NCBI GenBank assembly: GCA_028292505.1
Contig: JAQGMF010000054.1
Coordinates: forward strand, 1 to 64,000
Reading direction: 5' to 3'
Length of the DNA stretch: 64,000 nucleotides
From: Rhodocyclales bacterium
GTDB taxonomy: Bacteria > Pseudomonadota > Gammaproteobacteria > Burkholderiales > Rhodocyclaceae
The position numbers were made by a program, and so were the translations under genes. A model generated the notes under the pieces. It worked only from the letters and a program-made list of their open reading frames with translations. It had not been told where the DNA came from and searched no databases. Shown one piece after another: positions 1 to 8,970 of the stretch. Each line of letters starts with the position of its first letter. The stretch's first letter is position 1.

Positions 1-247
<247 letters not shown>

Positions 248-315
248 CGTTTAACCCCTTAGTACGCCATCAATTCCGAATAAACGGACGTGAATGAAAA
301 TTGCCTTTTACTGCA

Positions 316-390
316 TGGTGCCCATGGCGTGGATTGAACACGCGACCTCTCCCTTACCAAGGGAGTGCTCTGCCACTGAGCTACATGGGC
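316..390 (-). tRNA. tRNA-Thr (GGT)
   Basis: The reverse strand gives a complete 75-base cloverleaf starting GCCCATGTAGCTCAGTGG and ending in an encoded CCA. The anticodon stem CTCCC/GGGAG closes the loop TTGGTAA, anticodon GGT. The T-arm GTTCAATCC is intact. It is the last of three tRNAs before tuf. Confidence 0.97.
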
Positions 391-490
391 TTCCTGCGAT
401 CCGCACAAAGCCTTGCAAATCTGACTACAAAACCGAAACTACAAAATCATTTGCCGGACCGGTCATCAGCCAAAACCGGCCCAGAAATTC

Positions 491-564
491 TGGAGCGGGT
501 GAAGGGAATCGAACCCTCGTCTTAAGCTTGGAAGGCTTCAGCTCTACCATTGAGCTACACCCGC
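491..564 (-). tRNA. tRNA-Gly (TCC)
   Basis: The reverse strand folds as a 74-base tRNA with acceptor stem GCGGGTG/CACCCGC, anticodon loop CTTCCAA (anticodon TCC), T-arm GGTTCGATTCC and encoded CCA. It is the middle member of the tRNA cluster. Confidence 0.97.
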
Positions 565-651
565 AAATAAACGAGTTGCCTCCACCGGCGGCAAGGCCAG
601 CCTTCTGAGCCAACCACATCAACACTACTGACAACAGGACCGCGAATTCCG

Positions 652-736
<85 letters not shown>

Positions 737-752
737 AAGCGCGAGACCGGAA

Positions 753-781
753 ACTATAGAGATCGAACCCACCATAGTCAA
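753..781 (-). promoter_or_regulatory. Sigma70-type promoter of the tRNA-tuf array
   Basis: On the reverse strand TTGACT (776-781) and TATAGT (753-758) are separated by exactly 17 bases. The -10 box lies 16 bases before the tRNA-Tyr acceptor stem, a spacing that suits a short 5' leader. Both hexamers differ from consensus at one or two positions. Confidence 0.75.
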
Positions 782-895
782 GGTCTTTTTGGATGCAAGA
801 GTGAGGGAATGGCGGTCGCGAACACGCGCAATGAGCACGATTTGTGGCACTAGCGGCCTGCAAGCTACCATCACCTCTTTTGGCGAGACAGTCAC

Positions 896-1651
896 ATGCC
901 CGCATTGAAGGCATTGGTGGCCCAACTGGGCGCGCTGGCGTTGCTTTTCATGATTGGTCACAGCGGTGGACTGCCATTCGATCACCCCTTGGCGTTGGCC
1001 GCTTTGCAGGGCGCCATCGCGGCCTTTTTCGCCGCCGGGCTGCGTTCAGCGCGCTGGTGGATTCTCATCCATCTTGCTTTCATGCCTTGCATAGTATTGG
1101 CTGCTGGCGGCGGCTTGCCACCCTGGGTCTATCTTGTGGCTTTTGCCGGGCTGACGCTGGTGTATTGGTCAAGCTTTCGCACACAGGTGCCGCTATTTCT
1201 CTCCAATCCGCTCACCGTCCACCGCTTGGCAGCATGGTTGCCGGACGAGGCGCCTCTCGCGGTACTGGATGTCGGCAGCGGTACGGGTTCGCTGGTGCAG
1301 CGCCTGGCGCGGTTGCGCCCGGATTGGCAAATTCATGGCATTGAGACGGCGCCAGCGCCGTACTGGTTATCGCGTCGCCTTTGTCGCAAGTTGCCTAATG
1401 CATATTTGGTGCGTGGCGATTTCTGGCAAAGCTCACTGACGGAATTCGACGTGGTGTATGCCTTTCTGTCCCCCGTGCCGATGTCGGCGCTCTGGGCCAA
1501 GGCAATGCGCGAGATGAAACCGGGTAGTTGGCTGATCAGCAATTCGTTCGAGATCGCACGCGCAACGCCATCGAGCGTCGTCAATGTCGGCGACAGACGC
1601 AACACGTGTCTGTATTGCTATCGCATTCCGGGGACGGTGCAATTGAAGTGA
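896..1651 (+). CDS. Membrane-anchored class I SAM-dependent methyltransferase
   Basis: A 251-residue protein with two parts. Residues 1 to about 95 are hydrophobic and can form about four membrane segments. The rest is a class I methyltransferase fold: motif I VLDVGSGTG at about 123-131 binds S-adenosylmethionine, followed by the acidic residue of motif II in HGIETAP. The substrate cannot be told from sequence. The ATG at 896 places the first membrane segment at the N-terminus. The next gene on the same strand, 90 bases on, is a ParA-like ATPase, which may be cotranscribed. No obvious Shine-Dalgarno sequence precedes the start. Confidence 0.75.
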   Translation: MPALKALVAQLGALALLFMIGHSGGLPFDHPLALAALQGAIAAFFAAGLRSARWWILIHLAFMPCIVLAAGGGLPPWVYLVAFAGLTLVYWSSFRTQVPLFLSNPLTVHRLAAWLPDEAPLAVLDVGSGTGSLVQRLARLRPDWQIHGIETAPAPYWLSRRLCRKLPNAYLVRGDFWQSSLTEFDVVYAFLSPVPMSALWAKAMREMKPGSWLISNSFEIARATPSSVVNVGDRRNTCLYCYRIPGTVQLK

Positions 1652-1741
1652 TTTCGCGTCGTTTCTTCCGCCAACCGGAGCGTGACAATGGCCGCATGAT
1701 GCGATTGGGCATGGACAGACCTTTGCGAGATATCGAAGCGG

Positions 1742-2437
1742 ATGGCTGAAATTATTTGTGTGATCGGCAACAAGGGCGGCACAGGCAAGACGACCCTGTC
1801 GCATATGCTTTGCCATGGGCTTGCGCTACTGGATCGTCGCGCCGCCTGTGTTATGACAGATGAATTGCGCGAACCGCTGCGTGCGGAGGGGCGTCGTTAC
1901 GTGGTGGCGGATGCACGCTCGGCCAAGGCGCGCGAGCAGATGATGGCCAAATTACGCAATCTGTCGGGCTGGATCGGCGTGTTGGACGGTGGCGCCAATC
2001 GAACCGAGACGGACATTGCGCTGTATGAATTGTCCAATCTCGTGCTGCTGCCTTTCCGCGATTCGGCGGAGGACTTGCGCACGGTCATCCAGGATCTGGA
2101 ACGTTTTCCACGCGCGCACGCGCTACCTTCGCAATGGCCGCACAATCGTTGGCAGTTGGAAGCGGCCGATCGTCTCATCGCCACAATGCCGGCGCAGCTC
2201 AGATCACGTGTATTGCCGCCAGTGATGGCGGTTTCGTCCTCGAAGCTACTGCTACAGACGCAGTTGCCCGATTACTTTCCGACAGCATTGAATAATTCGA
2301 CGCGCGCACTCGCGCAGATGATCATCGACATGACCGAGCACAAGGAGCACTTCGTCTACAAGGCAGTAGCGCCTTCCATTCCAGAGTCTGTTGCGCCGCC
2401 AGCTACTGCACCGTATCAATCAACGATACGTCACTGA
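1742..2437 (+). CDS. ParA/MinD-like P-loop ATPase of unknown role
   Basis: A 231-residue soluble protein. Residues 11-18 are KGGTGKTT, the deviant Walker A box of the ParA/MinD/Soj superfamily. The stretch GWIGVLDGGANRTETD near residue 80 occupies the switch II/Walker B region with the aspartate present. There is no ParB-like partner or partition site nearby, so it is unlikely to be the chromosomal segregation ParA. It more probably positions a protein or complex, or is related to the conjugation/virulence VirC1-like branch. It follows the membrane methyltransferase on the same strand. The C-terminal 40 residues look disordered and alanine/proline rich. Confidence 0.65.
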   Translation: MAEIICVIGNKGGTGKTTLSHMLCHGLALLDRRAACVMTDELREPLRAEGRRYVVADARSAKAREQMMAKLRNLSGWIGVLDGGANRTETDIALYELSNLVLLPFRDSAEDLRTVIQDLERFPRAHALPSQWPHNRWQLEAADRLIATMPAQLRSRVLPPVMAVSSSKLLLQTQLPDYFPTALNNSTRALAQMIIDMTEHKEHFVYKAVAPSIPESVAPPATAPYQSTIRH

Positions 2438-2459
2438 GTGACTTCGGCCGAGAAACCGA

Positions 2460-3107
2460 TCAGCCCCTAAGCCCTTGGCGGGCGAGGACGACCAACGCTT
2501 GAGCGCGATTGGCAACACCCAGCGCGCGCAAGATGGCCGAGCAATGTACTTTGACTGTGCCTTCAGCGAGCCCTAGCAATTCTGCGATCTCGCGATTCGT
2601 ACGACCTTCCACCATGAGTTCCATGACGCGCGTTTGAGCCGCGGTCAGTCCGAACTGCTCTGAGATGGATTCGACACTGCGCTTGCGCGGCAGGCGCTGC
2701 GGGCTCATCTCCGACAAGCCGGGGGTGACTACGCCACCGTTGAGCACTGTTTCCACCGCGCCGACGAGTTGCTCGGTGGATAGGGTCTTGGGTAGAAAGC
2801 CGGAAGCGCCCGCCTTCAAGGCTCGTTTGACGGAAGCTTCGTCGGCGAGTGCAGAGACGACGATCACGGGAATCGACGGAAAGCGATGCGCCAGCACCGA
2901 CAGCAGGGAGAAGCCGCTCATGTCGGGCAACATGAGATCGACGAGTACCAGATCGAAATCCTTCTGCGCCTCGACGATCGCCAGTGCTTCTTGCCCACAA
3001 GAGGCCTGCGAGAAACTGCATTGCATGCCCAGGCGGTCCAGTGCGCGCACCATCGCTTCGCGCACCAGCGCGTGATCCTCGATGACCAGAATGCGGCACT
3101 CTTTCAT
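2460..3107 (-). CDS. NarL/FixJ-family response regulator (REC + LuxR HTH)
   Basis: A 215-residue two-domain regulator. The receiver domain has the acidic pair in LVIEDH (about residues 10-11), the phospho-acceptor aspartate in VLVDLMLPD (about 57) and the usual lysine in GFLPKTLS. The C-terminal part is a LuxR-type helix-turn-helix containing VMELMVEGRTNREIAELLGL and KVHCSAIL. The ATG at 3107 is preferred because GAGG lies 9-12 bases before it and it abuts the receiver fold; an upstream ATG at 3134 would add nine residues. It is divergent from the TonB receptor/binding protein/kinase operon, and the hybrid kinase there is its likely phosphodonor. Confidence 0.88.
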   Translation of the reverse strand: MKECRILVIEDHALVREAMVRALDRLGMQCSFSQASCGQEALAIVEAQKDFDLVLVDLMLPDMSGFSLLSVLAHRFPSIPVIVVSALADEASVKRALKAGASGFLPKTLSTEQLVGAVETVLNGGVVTPGLSEMSPQRLPRKRSVESISEQFGLTAAQTRVMELMVEGRTNREIAELLGLAEGTVKVHCSAILRALGVANRAQALVVLARQGLRG

Positions 3108-3439
3108 GTGATGCGGGCCTCGAAGCAGTGACATGACAAGGCAGTAAGGATATCACAGCGGCAAGTCCACACCCCGGAAATCCGCGCCGTTACTGACATT
3201 TTCAAAAATGTTCTGACTAACAAAACCTTGTCCAAAATGCCATTTGTATCCATGAATGCCAATAGCATAGTACTTCGAGCGCGAGACAGCCGGACGATTG
3301 CGTCACACAACTTCACGCCTCGACGTCACAAAGGTGCTTACCCATAGCGCTCATTATTGCTATCGTCCAGCGATCGTCGCTCTTGAATGAGACTCGGCGA
3401 CTTATCGCACGATTTCGCACAATAGATCTCAGATCGCCA
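3108..3439. other. Divergent intergenic region, regulator / TonB receptor
   Basis: About 330 bases carrying the control regions of two divergent units. The only structure seen is a short palindrome at 3196-3211 (ACATTTT, two bases, AAAATGT), which could be an operator or the symmetric part of a promoter. The sequence is clearly AT-richer than the flanking genes. No gene is supported here. Confidence 0.4.
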
Positions 3440-5491
3440 ATGACATACTCACTCCACTGCGGCAAACGGTACCCGAGAGCTTGCGCCCTTTCTGTACAGA
3501 CTCTGCTGCGTATCTTCGCTTCGCTAGGCCTATGCGGTGTGTGCAGTAGTGTTGTAGCAGGGGACGAATCAGCGTTTCTGGACGACTCGCCGGTTGTGCT
3601 ATCGGCCTCGCGTCTCTCGCAGCCTCTGCGCGATGCGCCGGGAGCCGTCACCGTGCTCGATCGCGAACAGATACGTGCGTCGGGATTGCGCGATATTTCA
3701 GATCTGCTGCGCCTGGTGCCAGGCTTCATCGCTACAAATGCCTATGGCAGTTATCCGGTGGCGGGATATCACGGCCTCACGCGCGACCGCTCCAATCGCA
3801 TGCTGGTGCTGATAGATGGGCGCTCCGCTTACTCGCCTTATTTTCTCGGCGGCGTCGAGTGGAACAACCTCGGCGTCGACATCGACGACATTGAACGTAT
3901 CGAGGTCGTGCGCGGTTCCGACTCGGCGGCCTACGGCGCCAACGCCTTTCTCGGCGTAGTGAATATCACGACACGCAAGGCGATGGACTCTGAGCGCTTC
4001 ACTGCCAGCAAGCAACAAGGCGATGGTGGTATCGACGATGTCTCGGTTGCGGGAACTGTGAAAAGCGGTGATCTGGGTTTGCGGATTCGCGCACGGCAGC
4101 AACGCGACACCGGCTTCGCCAATTTTTATGATGGCCGCAATTTGGAGTTGCTGGATATTCGCGGCGACTATCAGATCAGCAATCAATTGGCATTGGAGAC
4201 ACATGCCGGCGCGAACAAGGCGGGTATCGCGCGCGGCAACTATGGCGATACGGGAGATCCACCGCGCTGGACGACGGTCCAGCAGTCGTACGCCTTGGCG
4301 AGGTTGCGTAAGAGCGAGGCAAACGGCGATGACTGGACGCTGTCCTATTACCACCAGCATGAGCTGGGTCAGGACGCCTTCACTCAGAACTATCTGATCC
4401 CGGTGCCGCTGCGGGTTCTGTTCGGCTTGCCTGCCTCGCTCAACATAACCACCGATTCGAGCTACCAGACAAATCGTGATGACATAGAGTTCGAGCGCTT
4501 CCAGACGCTCTCGGATACCACCCGCGCCGTATGGGGCCTGGGCTGGCGCCACGACAGCATCTATTCGCCTTTGCTCTTCTATGGGGTAAATACCATCAAT
4601 ACCCAGGAGGCACGCCTTTTTGGCAATCTGGAATGGCGTCCGGCGGCCAAATGGCTCTTCAATGCCGGCGCCATGATCGAAAAAGCTTCCCTTTCAGGCA
4701 CAAAGACAGCCCCGCGTCTGGCCGTCAATTACCATGCAAGTAGCCAGCAGACCGTGAGGGCGGCCTGGAGTCGTGCCTACCGCACACCAACGTCCTATGA
4801 AGTTGACTCAAATACCAAGTACATTTATGACGGAAAGGTATTACGTTGGACCGATGAACCGGCAGGCAGCCTGCGCCCGGAACGTGTCACCGCCTGGGAA
4901 TTGGGCTATCTCGCCGAACTCCATTCCCTCGCGACGACCCTTGACGTGCGCATATTTGATGAAAAAGTCGAGGACATGATCCAGGACGCCAAAATCCCGC
5001 TCAACGTACCCGCCGACCAGCTCTCGCCAGATCGGCCAGAGGCACGCACGTCGGTGAATGGTGATCGCGCTCGTATAGACGGCATCGAATACCAATTGAT
5101 GTGGCGACCGTCGCGCCGCAACTGGTTGAGCATCGCCCAGACTTTCATGAACATTCGTAGCAGCGAAGTAGGCAACCAGTTCGAAGTGCGCAACCAGCGC
5201 TCGGCGCCGCACGTGGTCACCGTCATCTCGGGCTCGCACGAAGTGGGCTACGGGGTGAATCTGAGCGCGGCGCACTATCGCTATGGGCGCATGAACTGGG
5301 AACAGACCGAGCAAGAGAACTTGCCGCCGTACCACCGCACTGATCTGCGCCTCGGCTACGAATTCGGCGCGGGCGGCGGCAAGGCCGAAATATTCCTCAT
5401 CGCGCAATATCTCGGACAGGTCAACAACGAATTCAAGCAACGCTACACAACCGACCGCCGCATCTTTGGTGGCTTCCGCTGGGAATACTGA
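3440..5491 (+). CDS. TonB-dependent outer-membrane receptor
   Basis: A protein of about 683 residues with a signal peptide ending near SSVVAG. The plug domain contains DAPGAVTVLDREQIRASG, ISDLLRLVPG, LVLIDGRSAYSP and IERIEVVRGSDSAAYGANAF, all typical of TonB-dependent receptors, followed by a 22-strand type barrel ending in the aromatic residues FRWEY. The start at 3440 gives a normal-length signal peptide; an in-frame ATG at 3383 would add 19 residues. The substrate is not evident; barrel and plug resemble the group annotated as vitamin B12/iron-complex receptors. It is followed, eight bases on, by a periplasmic binding protein and then a hybrid kinase, which suggests substrate-dependent signalling. 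No Fur box is seen upstream. Confidence 0.9.
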   Translation: MTYSLHCGKRYPRACALSVQTLLRIFASLGLCGVCSSVVAGDESAFLDDSPVVLSASRLSQPLRDAPGAVTVLDREQIRASGLRDISDLLRLVPGFIATNAYGSYPVAGYHGLTRDRSNRMLVLIDGRSAYSPYFLGGVEWNNLGVDIDDIERIEVVRGSDSAAYGANAFLGVVNITTRKAMDSERFTASKQQGDGGIDDVSVAGTVKSGDLGLRIRARQQRDTGFANFYDGRNLELLDIRGDYQISNQLALETHAGANKAGIARGNYGDTGDPPRWTTVQQSYALARLRKSEANGDDWTLSYYHQHELGQDAFTQNYLIPVPLRVLFGLPASLNITTDSSYQTNRDDIEFERFQTLSDTTRAVWGLGWRHDSIYSPLLFYGVNTINTQEARLFGNLEWRPAAKWLFNAGAMIEKASLSGTKTAPRLAVNYHASSQQTVRAAWSRAYRTPTSYEVDSNTKYIYDGKVLRWTDEPAGSLRPERVTAWELGYLAELHSLATTLDVRIFDEKVEDMIQDAKIPLNVPADQLSPDRPEARTSVNGDRARIDGIEYQLMWRPSRRNWLSIAQTFMNIRSSEVGNQFEVRNQRSAPHVVTVISGSHEVGYGVNLSAAHYRYGRMNWEQTEQENLPPYHRTDLRLGYEFGAGGGKAEIFLIAQYLGQVNNEFKQRYTTDRRIFGGFRWEY

Positions 5492-5499
5492 GCCAATTG

Positions 5500-6489
5500 A
5501 TGCTGAGCCAACTCCTGCCCATCCGGCCCATGCGTGCGCTGCTCTGCGCGCTGCCTGGTCCGTTTGCACGTGCGTTGGAATGCCTTTGTTTCGCGTTCGT
5601 GTTGTTGCTCGTCACGACTGGCGGGCGAGAGGCAAGTGCCGCGACGATTGCCGTTGTCCTGAGCGAGAGCCGTGGTGCGTATCAGGAATTTGCCGACGCC
5701 TTGCGCGCCGAGTTGCGCCGTGACCAACAGACGCATGAGCTACTGGTCATCGATAGCGAGCAAGCTGCTTCGCGTAGTCTGGCCGATGTCCAACTCGTCA
5801 TCGGAGTCGGTGGCAAAGCCATGGACGTGCTGGCCGCCAAGGATTTCAAGGCGCCGCTGCTGCTGACCCTCATCCCGCGCAGTTCCTACGACAAACTTCC
5901 TGCTGCGCGGCGAGACGATCACAAGACCACCGGCCTTTTCATCGATCAGCCACCGACCCGCTACATCGATCTGGTGCGCGTCGCGCTGCCCGATGCCGAT
6001 CGCATAGGCCTTCTGGCGGGCCGCGACAGTCACGACAATGTGGCACGTCTGGCGCAGGTAGCGCGCGACCGCAAGCTACACCCGGCAGTGGAAACCATCA
6101 ATTCGGAAGGAGAAATCTATCCCGCGATACAGCGGCTATTTCCCGATGGCGGCGTATTGCTGGCCACGCCCGACACGACCATCTTCAATACGCAAACCAT
6201 CCCCAACATCATTCTCAGCGCCTATCGTTTCCGCGTGCCGGTGGTTGGTTTTTCGCAAGGTTCCGTGAAGTCGGGCGCGCTGATTGCATTGTTCTCCACG
6301 CCGAGTCAGCTGGGTACGCAATCGGCCGAAATTGCGAGCAAGGTTCTCGCCGGTACGCCCCTGCCGGCGCCGCAATATCCGCGCATCTTCTCAGTCGGTA
6401 TCAATACTGTCGTCGCCCGTTCGCTGAGTATCGAAATGGAAAGTGAAAGCGTCATTCACGATCGCCTGGACAAGGCGGAGCACCCATGA
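5500..6489 (+). CDS. Periplasmic ABC-type substrate-binding-like protein
   Basis: A 329-residue protein with a hydrophobic signal segment (residues about 25-45) ending at ASA, then a type 1 periplasmic-binding-like fold (IAVVLSESRGAYQEF, VQLVIGVGGKAMDVL, ADRIGLLAGRDSHD) of the uncharacterised ABC substrate-binding family. No permease or ATPase genes are nearby. It starts eight bases after the receptor stop and its stop codon overlaps the start of the kinase gene (ATGA at 6486-6489). It may therefore be a periplasmic sensor subunit handing a ligand signal to the kinase rather than part of a transporter. The ATG at 5500 is used; a TTG directly before it is a less likely start. Confidence 0.75.
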   Translation: MLSQLLPIRPMRALLCALPGPFARALECLCFAFVLLLVTTGGREASAATIAVVLSESRGAYQEFADALRAELRRDQQTHELLVIDSEQAASRSLADVQLVIGVGGKAMDVLAAKDFKAPLLLTLIPRSSYDKLPAARRDDHKTTGLFIDQPPTRYIDLVRVALPDADRIGLLAGRDSHDNVARLAQVARDRKLHPAVETINSEGEIYPAIQRLFPDGGVLLATPDTTIFNTQTIPNIILSAYRFRVPVVGFSQGSVKSGALIALFSTPSQLGTQSAEIASKVLAGTPLPAPQYPRIFSVGINTVVARSLSIEMESESVIHDRLDKAEHP

Positions 6490-8423
6490 TCTGGCTCAAC
6501 TGGGACATCCGCACGCGCGTGTTGCTGGTCGCCCTGGTGCCCACCGCCGTGCTGGGCATCCTGCTCACCGTCCTGCTGACCTTTTCCCGCCTGCACGATC
6601 TGGAGGACGCGCTGGTGCAACGCGGCCAAGCCCTGGCGCGGCAATTGGCGTCCGCTTCGGAGTTCGGTCTGTTCTCGGGCAACAGTGACGCATTGACCCA
6701 ACTGGCCACTTCGGCGCTGTCCAATTCGGACTTGCAAGGCGTCTCGATCTTCGATCGCGACCACAAACTGGTCGCGATCGCCGGCCTGCAAATACATGCC
6801 ATTGGCATTAGCAACGGCACTTCGCGCATCGATCTGGTGGGCAACAACATGCTGCGCATCGCCGAGCCAGTGCACTACACACCCACCACCGAGGAAGACC
6901 CTTACACGCTGACTTCCGCAAAGCCGCGCGGCGCTGCGCCCGCTGCGCTTGGCGAGATTGTCGTATTGCTGTCGCTGGAGCCGCTGCAAAGTCGCAAACA
7001 CTCGCAGATGCTCGCAGCCATCGGCACCCTGCTAGCCGTGCTGGCCGCCTCGGCCGCATTGGCCGTGTTGATGAGCAAATCCGTCAGCCAACCCATTCGT
7101 CATATTGCGCGTGTCGTCACAGACATCGGACAGGGCAAGCTCGATGTGCATGTTCCTGTCATCGGTGGCGGGTCCTTGCGGCAACTGGCCGAAGGTCTCA
7201 ATGAAATGGCGCATCGACTCAAGCTGTCGCGCGAAGGCTTGCAGCAGCAGGTGTCGGGCGCCACCTCGGAACTGCGCGAGCGCAAGGAGGAAGCCGAGCG
7301 CGCCAATCTGGCCAAGTCGCGCTTCCTCGCTGCGGCCAGTCACGACTTGCGCCAGCCAATGCACGCGCTCGGCCTGTTCATCGCCGAGCTTGCCGACAAG
7401 CAGCACAACAGCGACACACGTCTGCTCATCGAGCGCATCTCCGCCTCGGCCGAGGCGATGGAAAATCTTCTCGACAGTCTGCTGGATATTTCCAAGCTTG
7501 ATGCCGGCGTGGTCACGGCCAACCCACGCCCCTTCCCACTGGGCCCGCTATTCGATCGCATCGCCAGCGAATATCAGCATGGCGCGCAGAGCAAAGGTTT
7601 GATCTTGCGCGTAAGACCAACGTCATACTGGGTGGAGAGCGACCCGCTGCTGTTCGAGCGCATCCTGCTCAATCTCGTCACCAACGCGCTGCGCTACACG
7701 CCGCGCGGCGCCGTCATGGTCACGGCACGCAAACGCGGCTCGCGCATTCACGTCGAAGTCCGTGACAGCGGCATCGGCATACCCGTGGAGGCACAAGAAA
7801 GCGTCTTCCAGGAATTCGTACAGCTCGACAACGCCGCACGCGACCGCAGCAAAGGATTGGGTCTCGGCCTGGCCATCGTGCGCCGTCTTGCCGAGCTGCT
7901 CGATCATCGCATCAGTCTGAATTCGCAGCCGGATCGCGGCTCGGTGTTTTGTGTCGAAGCGCGCGCCGCCCGGCCGGTCGAAAGCAAGGCCGTGGAGGAA
8001 AGAGCCGGTGCCGATCTGGTTGGCCTGATCGTCGCCGTAGTCGATGACGATGCGTTGGCCATGCAGAGTCTCGCCGGACTCCTGCGAGCGTGGGGCTGCT
8101 ACGTCGTCTCCGGCGAAAGCCTCGATGCATTGCGCCAAGCGCTCGCTGATAACGAAGTCACGCCGCAGGTACTCATCAGCGACTTTCGCCTGCCCGGCGT
8201 ACGCAACGGTCTGGAGGTTATCGCTGCACTGCGTGAGCGCTTCGGCGTGGGTTTGCCAGGTCTGCTGCTATCCGGCGACACCGGCCCCGAAGTGCTACGC
8301 CAAGCCACCGACCTCAGCATCCCGCTGCTGCACAAACCTGTGCGCCCAGCCAAACTGCGCGCCGCCATTTCGCATCTGGCCAGCCCGTCAAACGAGCCCC
8401 GGGACATCGCGCCAGGGCTTTGA
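6486..8423 (+). CDS. Hybrid sensor histidine kinase (HAMP-HisKA-HATPase-REC)
   Basis: A 645-residue inner-membrane kinase. Membrane segments lie at about 9-31 and 178-197, enclosing a periplasmic domain of about 145 residues. A HAMP domain follows (about 196-250), then the H box AASHDLRQPMHALG with the phospho-accepting histidine near 284. The ATPase domain has NLVTNALRYTP, DSGIGIP and GLGLGLAIV. A C-terminal receiver domain (about 517-630) has the aspartate in VLISDFRLPG. This design resembles quorum- or starvation-type hybrid kinases that phosphorylate LuxR-type regulators. It overlaps the binding-protein gene by four bases, so the two are translationally coupled. The divergent NarL-type regulator at 2460-3107 is the natural partner. 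Confidence 0.9.
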   Translation: MIWLNWDIRTRVLLVALVPTAVLGILLTVLLTFSRLHDLEDALVQRGQALARQLASASEFGLFSGNSDALTQLATSALSNSDLQGVSIFDRDHKLVAIAGLQIHAIGISNGTSRIDLVGNNMLRIAEPVHYTPTTEEDPYTLTSAKPRGAAPAALGEIVVLLSLEPLQSRKHSQMLAAIGTLLAVLAASAALAVLMSKSVSQPIRHIARVVTDIGQGKLDVHVPVIGGGSLRQLAEGLNEMAHRLKLSREGLQQQVSGATSELRERKEEAERANLAKSRFLAAASHDLRQPMHALGLFIAELADKQHNSDTRLLIERISASAEAMENLLDSLLDISKLDAGVVTANPRPFPLGPLFDRIASEYQHGAQSKGLILRVRPTSYWVESDPLLFERILLNLVTNALRYTPRGAVMVTARKRGSRIHVEVRDSGIGIPVEAQESVFQEFVQLDNAARDRSKGLGLGLAIVRRLAELLDHRISLNSQPDRGSVFCVEARAARPVESKAVEERAGADLVGLIVAVVDDDALAMQSLAGLLRAWGCYVVSGESLDALRQALADNEVTPQVLISDFRLPGVRNGLEVIAALRERFGVGLPGLLLSGDTGPEVLRQATDLSIPLLHKPVRPAKLRAAISHLASPSNEPRDIAPGL

Positions 8424-8564
8424 GCACCGAGGCGTGCTCGCGGTGTGCGGCCGGCGATCTGGCGCGCACATCGGCCCCACCTCAAGCGTTCACAACCGTC
8501 TCAGAACAAGCCCACTAAGCGGTACTATTGAGGCTTGTGTTTGCGCAGCAGCAGGAGAGAAGCA

Positions 8565-8951
8565 ATGACGACCCCCCAGGACAATAATATGGATTTTATG
8601 CGGCAGATGTGGAGCAACATGGGTTTCGGCCTGCCCGGCATGGTAACGCCAACCTTGGACGTCGACGAAATCGCCAAGCGCATCACCGACCTGAAGGCGG
8701 TGGAGGGCTGGCTGAAGATGAACCTGTCGATGCTACAGATGACCATCCAGGGGCTCGAAGTTCAGAGCGCCGCGCTGTCTGCCGTGCGCGCCATGAGCCA
8801 ACCGGGCGAGAACGGAGAAATGCCCGCCAACCCCTTCGCCAATCCGGCACTGTGGACCTGGCCGTTCACACAAAATGCCGAACCCGTAACAGAAGCGCCG
8901 CCAGAAACAGCGCCGGCTGAATCAACCTCGCAAGCGCGCAGAAAAAAATGA
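8565..8951 (+). CDS. phaM: PhaM-type polyhydroxyalkanoate granule regulatory protein
   Basis: A 128-residue protein with the PhaM family core: an N-terminal amphipathic segment (DFMRQMWSNMGF), LDVDEIAKRITDLKAVEGWL and LNLSMLQMT-like helix, and a basic C-terminus ending RRKK. In Ralstonia PhaM activates the polymer synthase PhaC and tethers storage granules to the nucleoid through a basic tail; that role is carried over by family membership. The ATG at 8565 is chosen because AGGAGA lies directly upstream. It implies that this organism makes polyhydroxyalkanoate, although no phaC is in the window. A FIST-domain gene follows 19 bases on. Confidence 0.85.
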   Translation: MTTPQDNNMDFMRQMWSNMGFGLPGMVTPTLDVDEIAKRITDLKAVEGWLKMNLSMLQMTIQGLEVQSAALSAVRAMSQPGENGEMPANPFANPALWTWPFTQNAEPVTEAPPETAPAESTSQARRKK

Positions 8952-8970
8952 CAAATGGGATAACATCCCC

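Noticed and set aside
3698..4552. A minus-strand open frame opposite the TonB receptor
   Set aside because: It mirrors the codon pattern of the real gene and matches no protein family.
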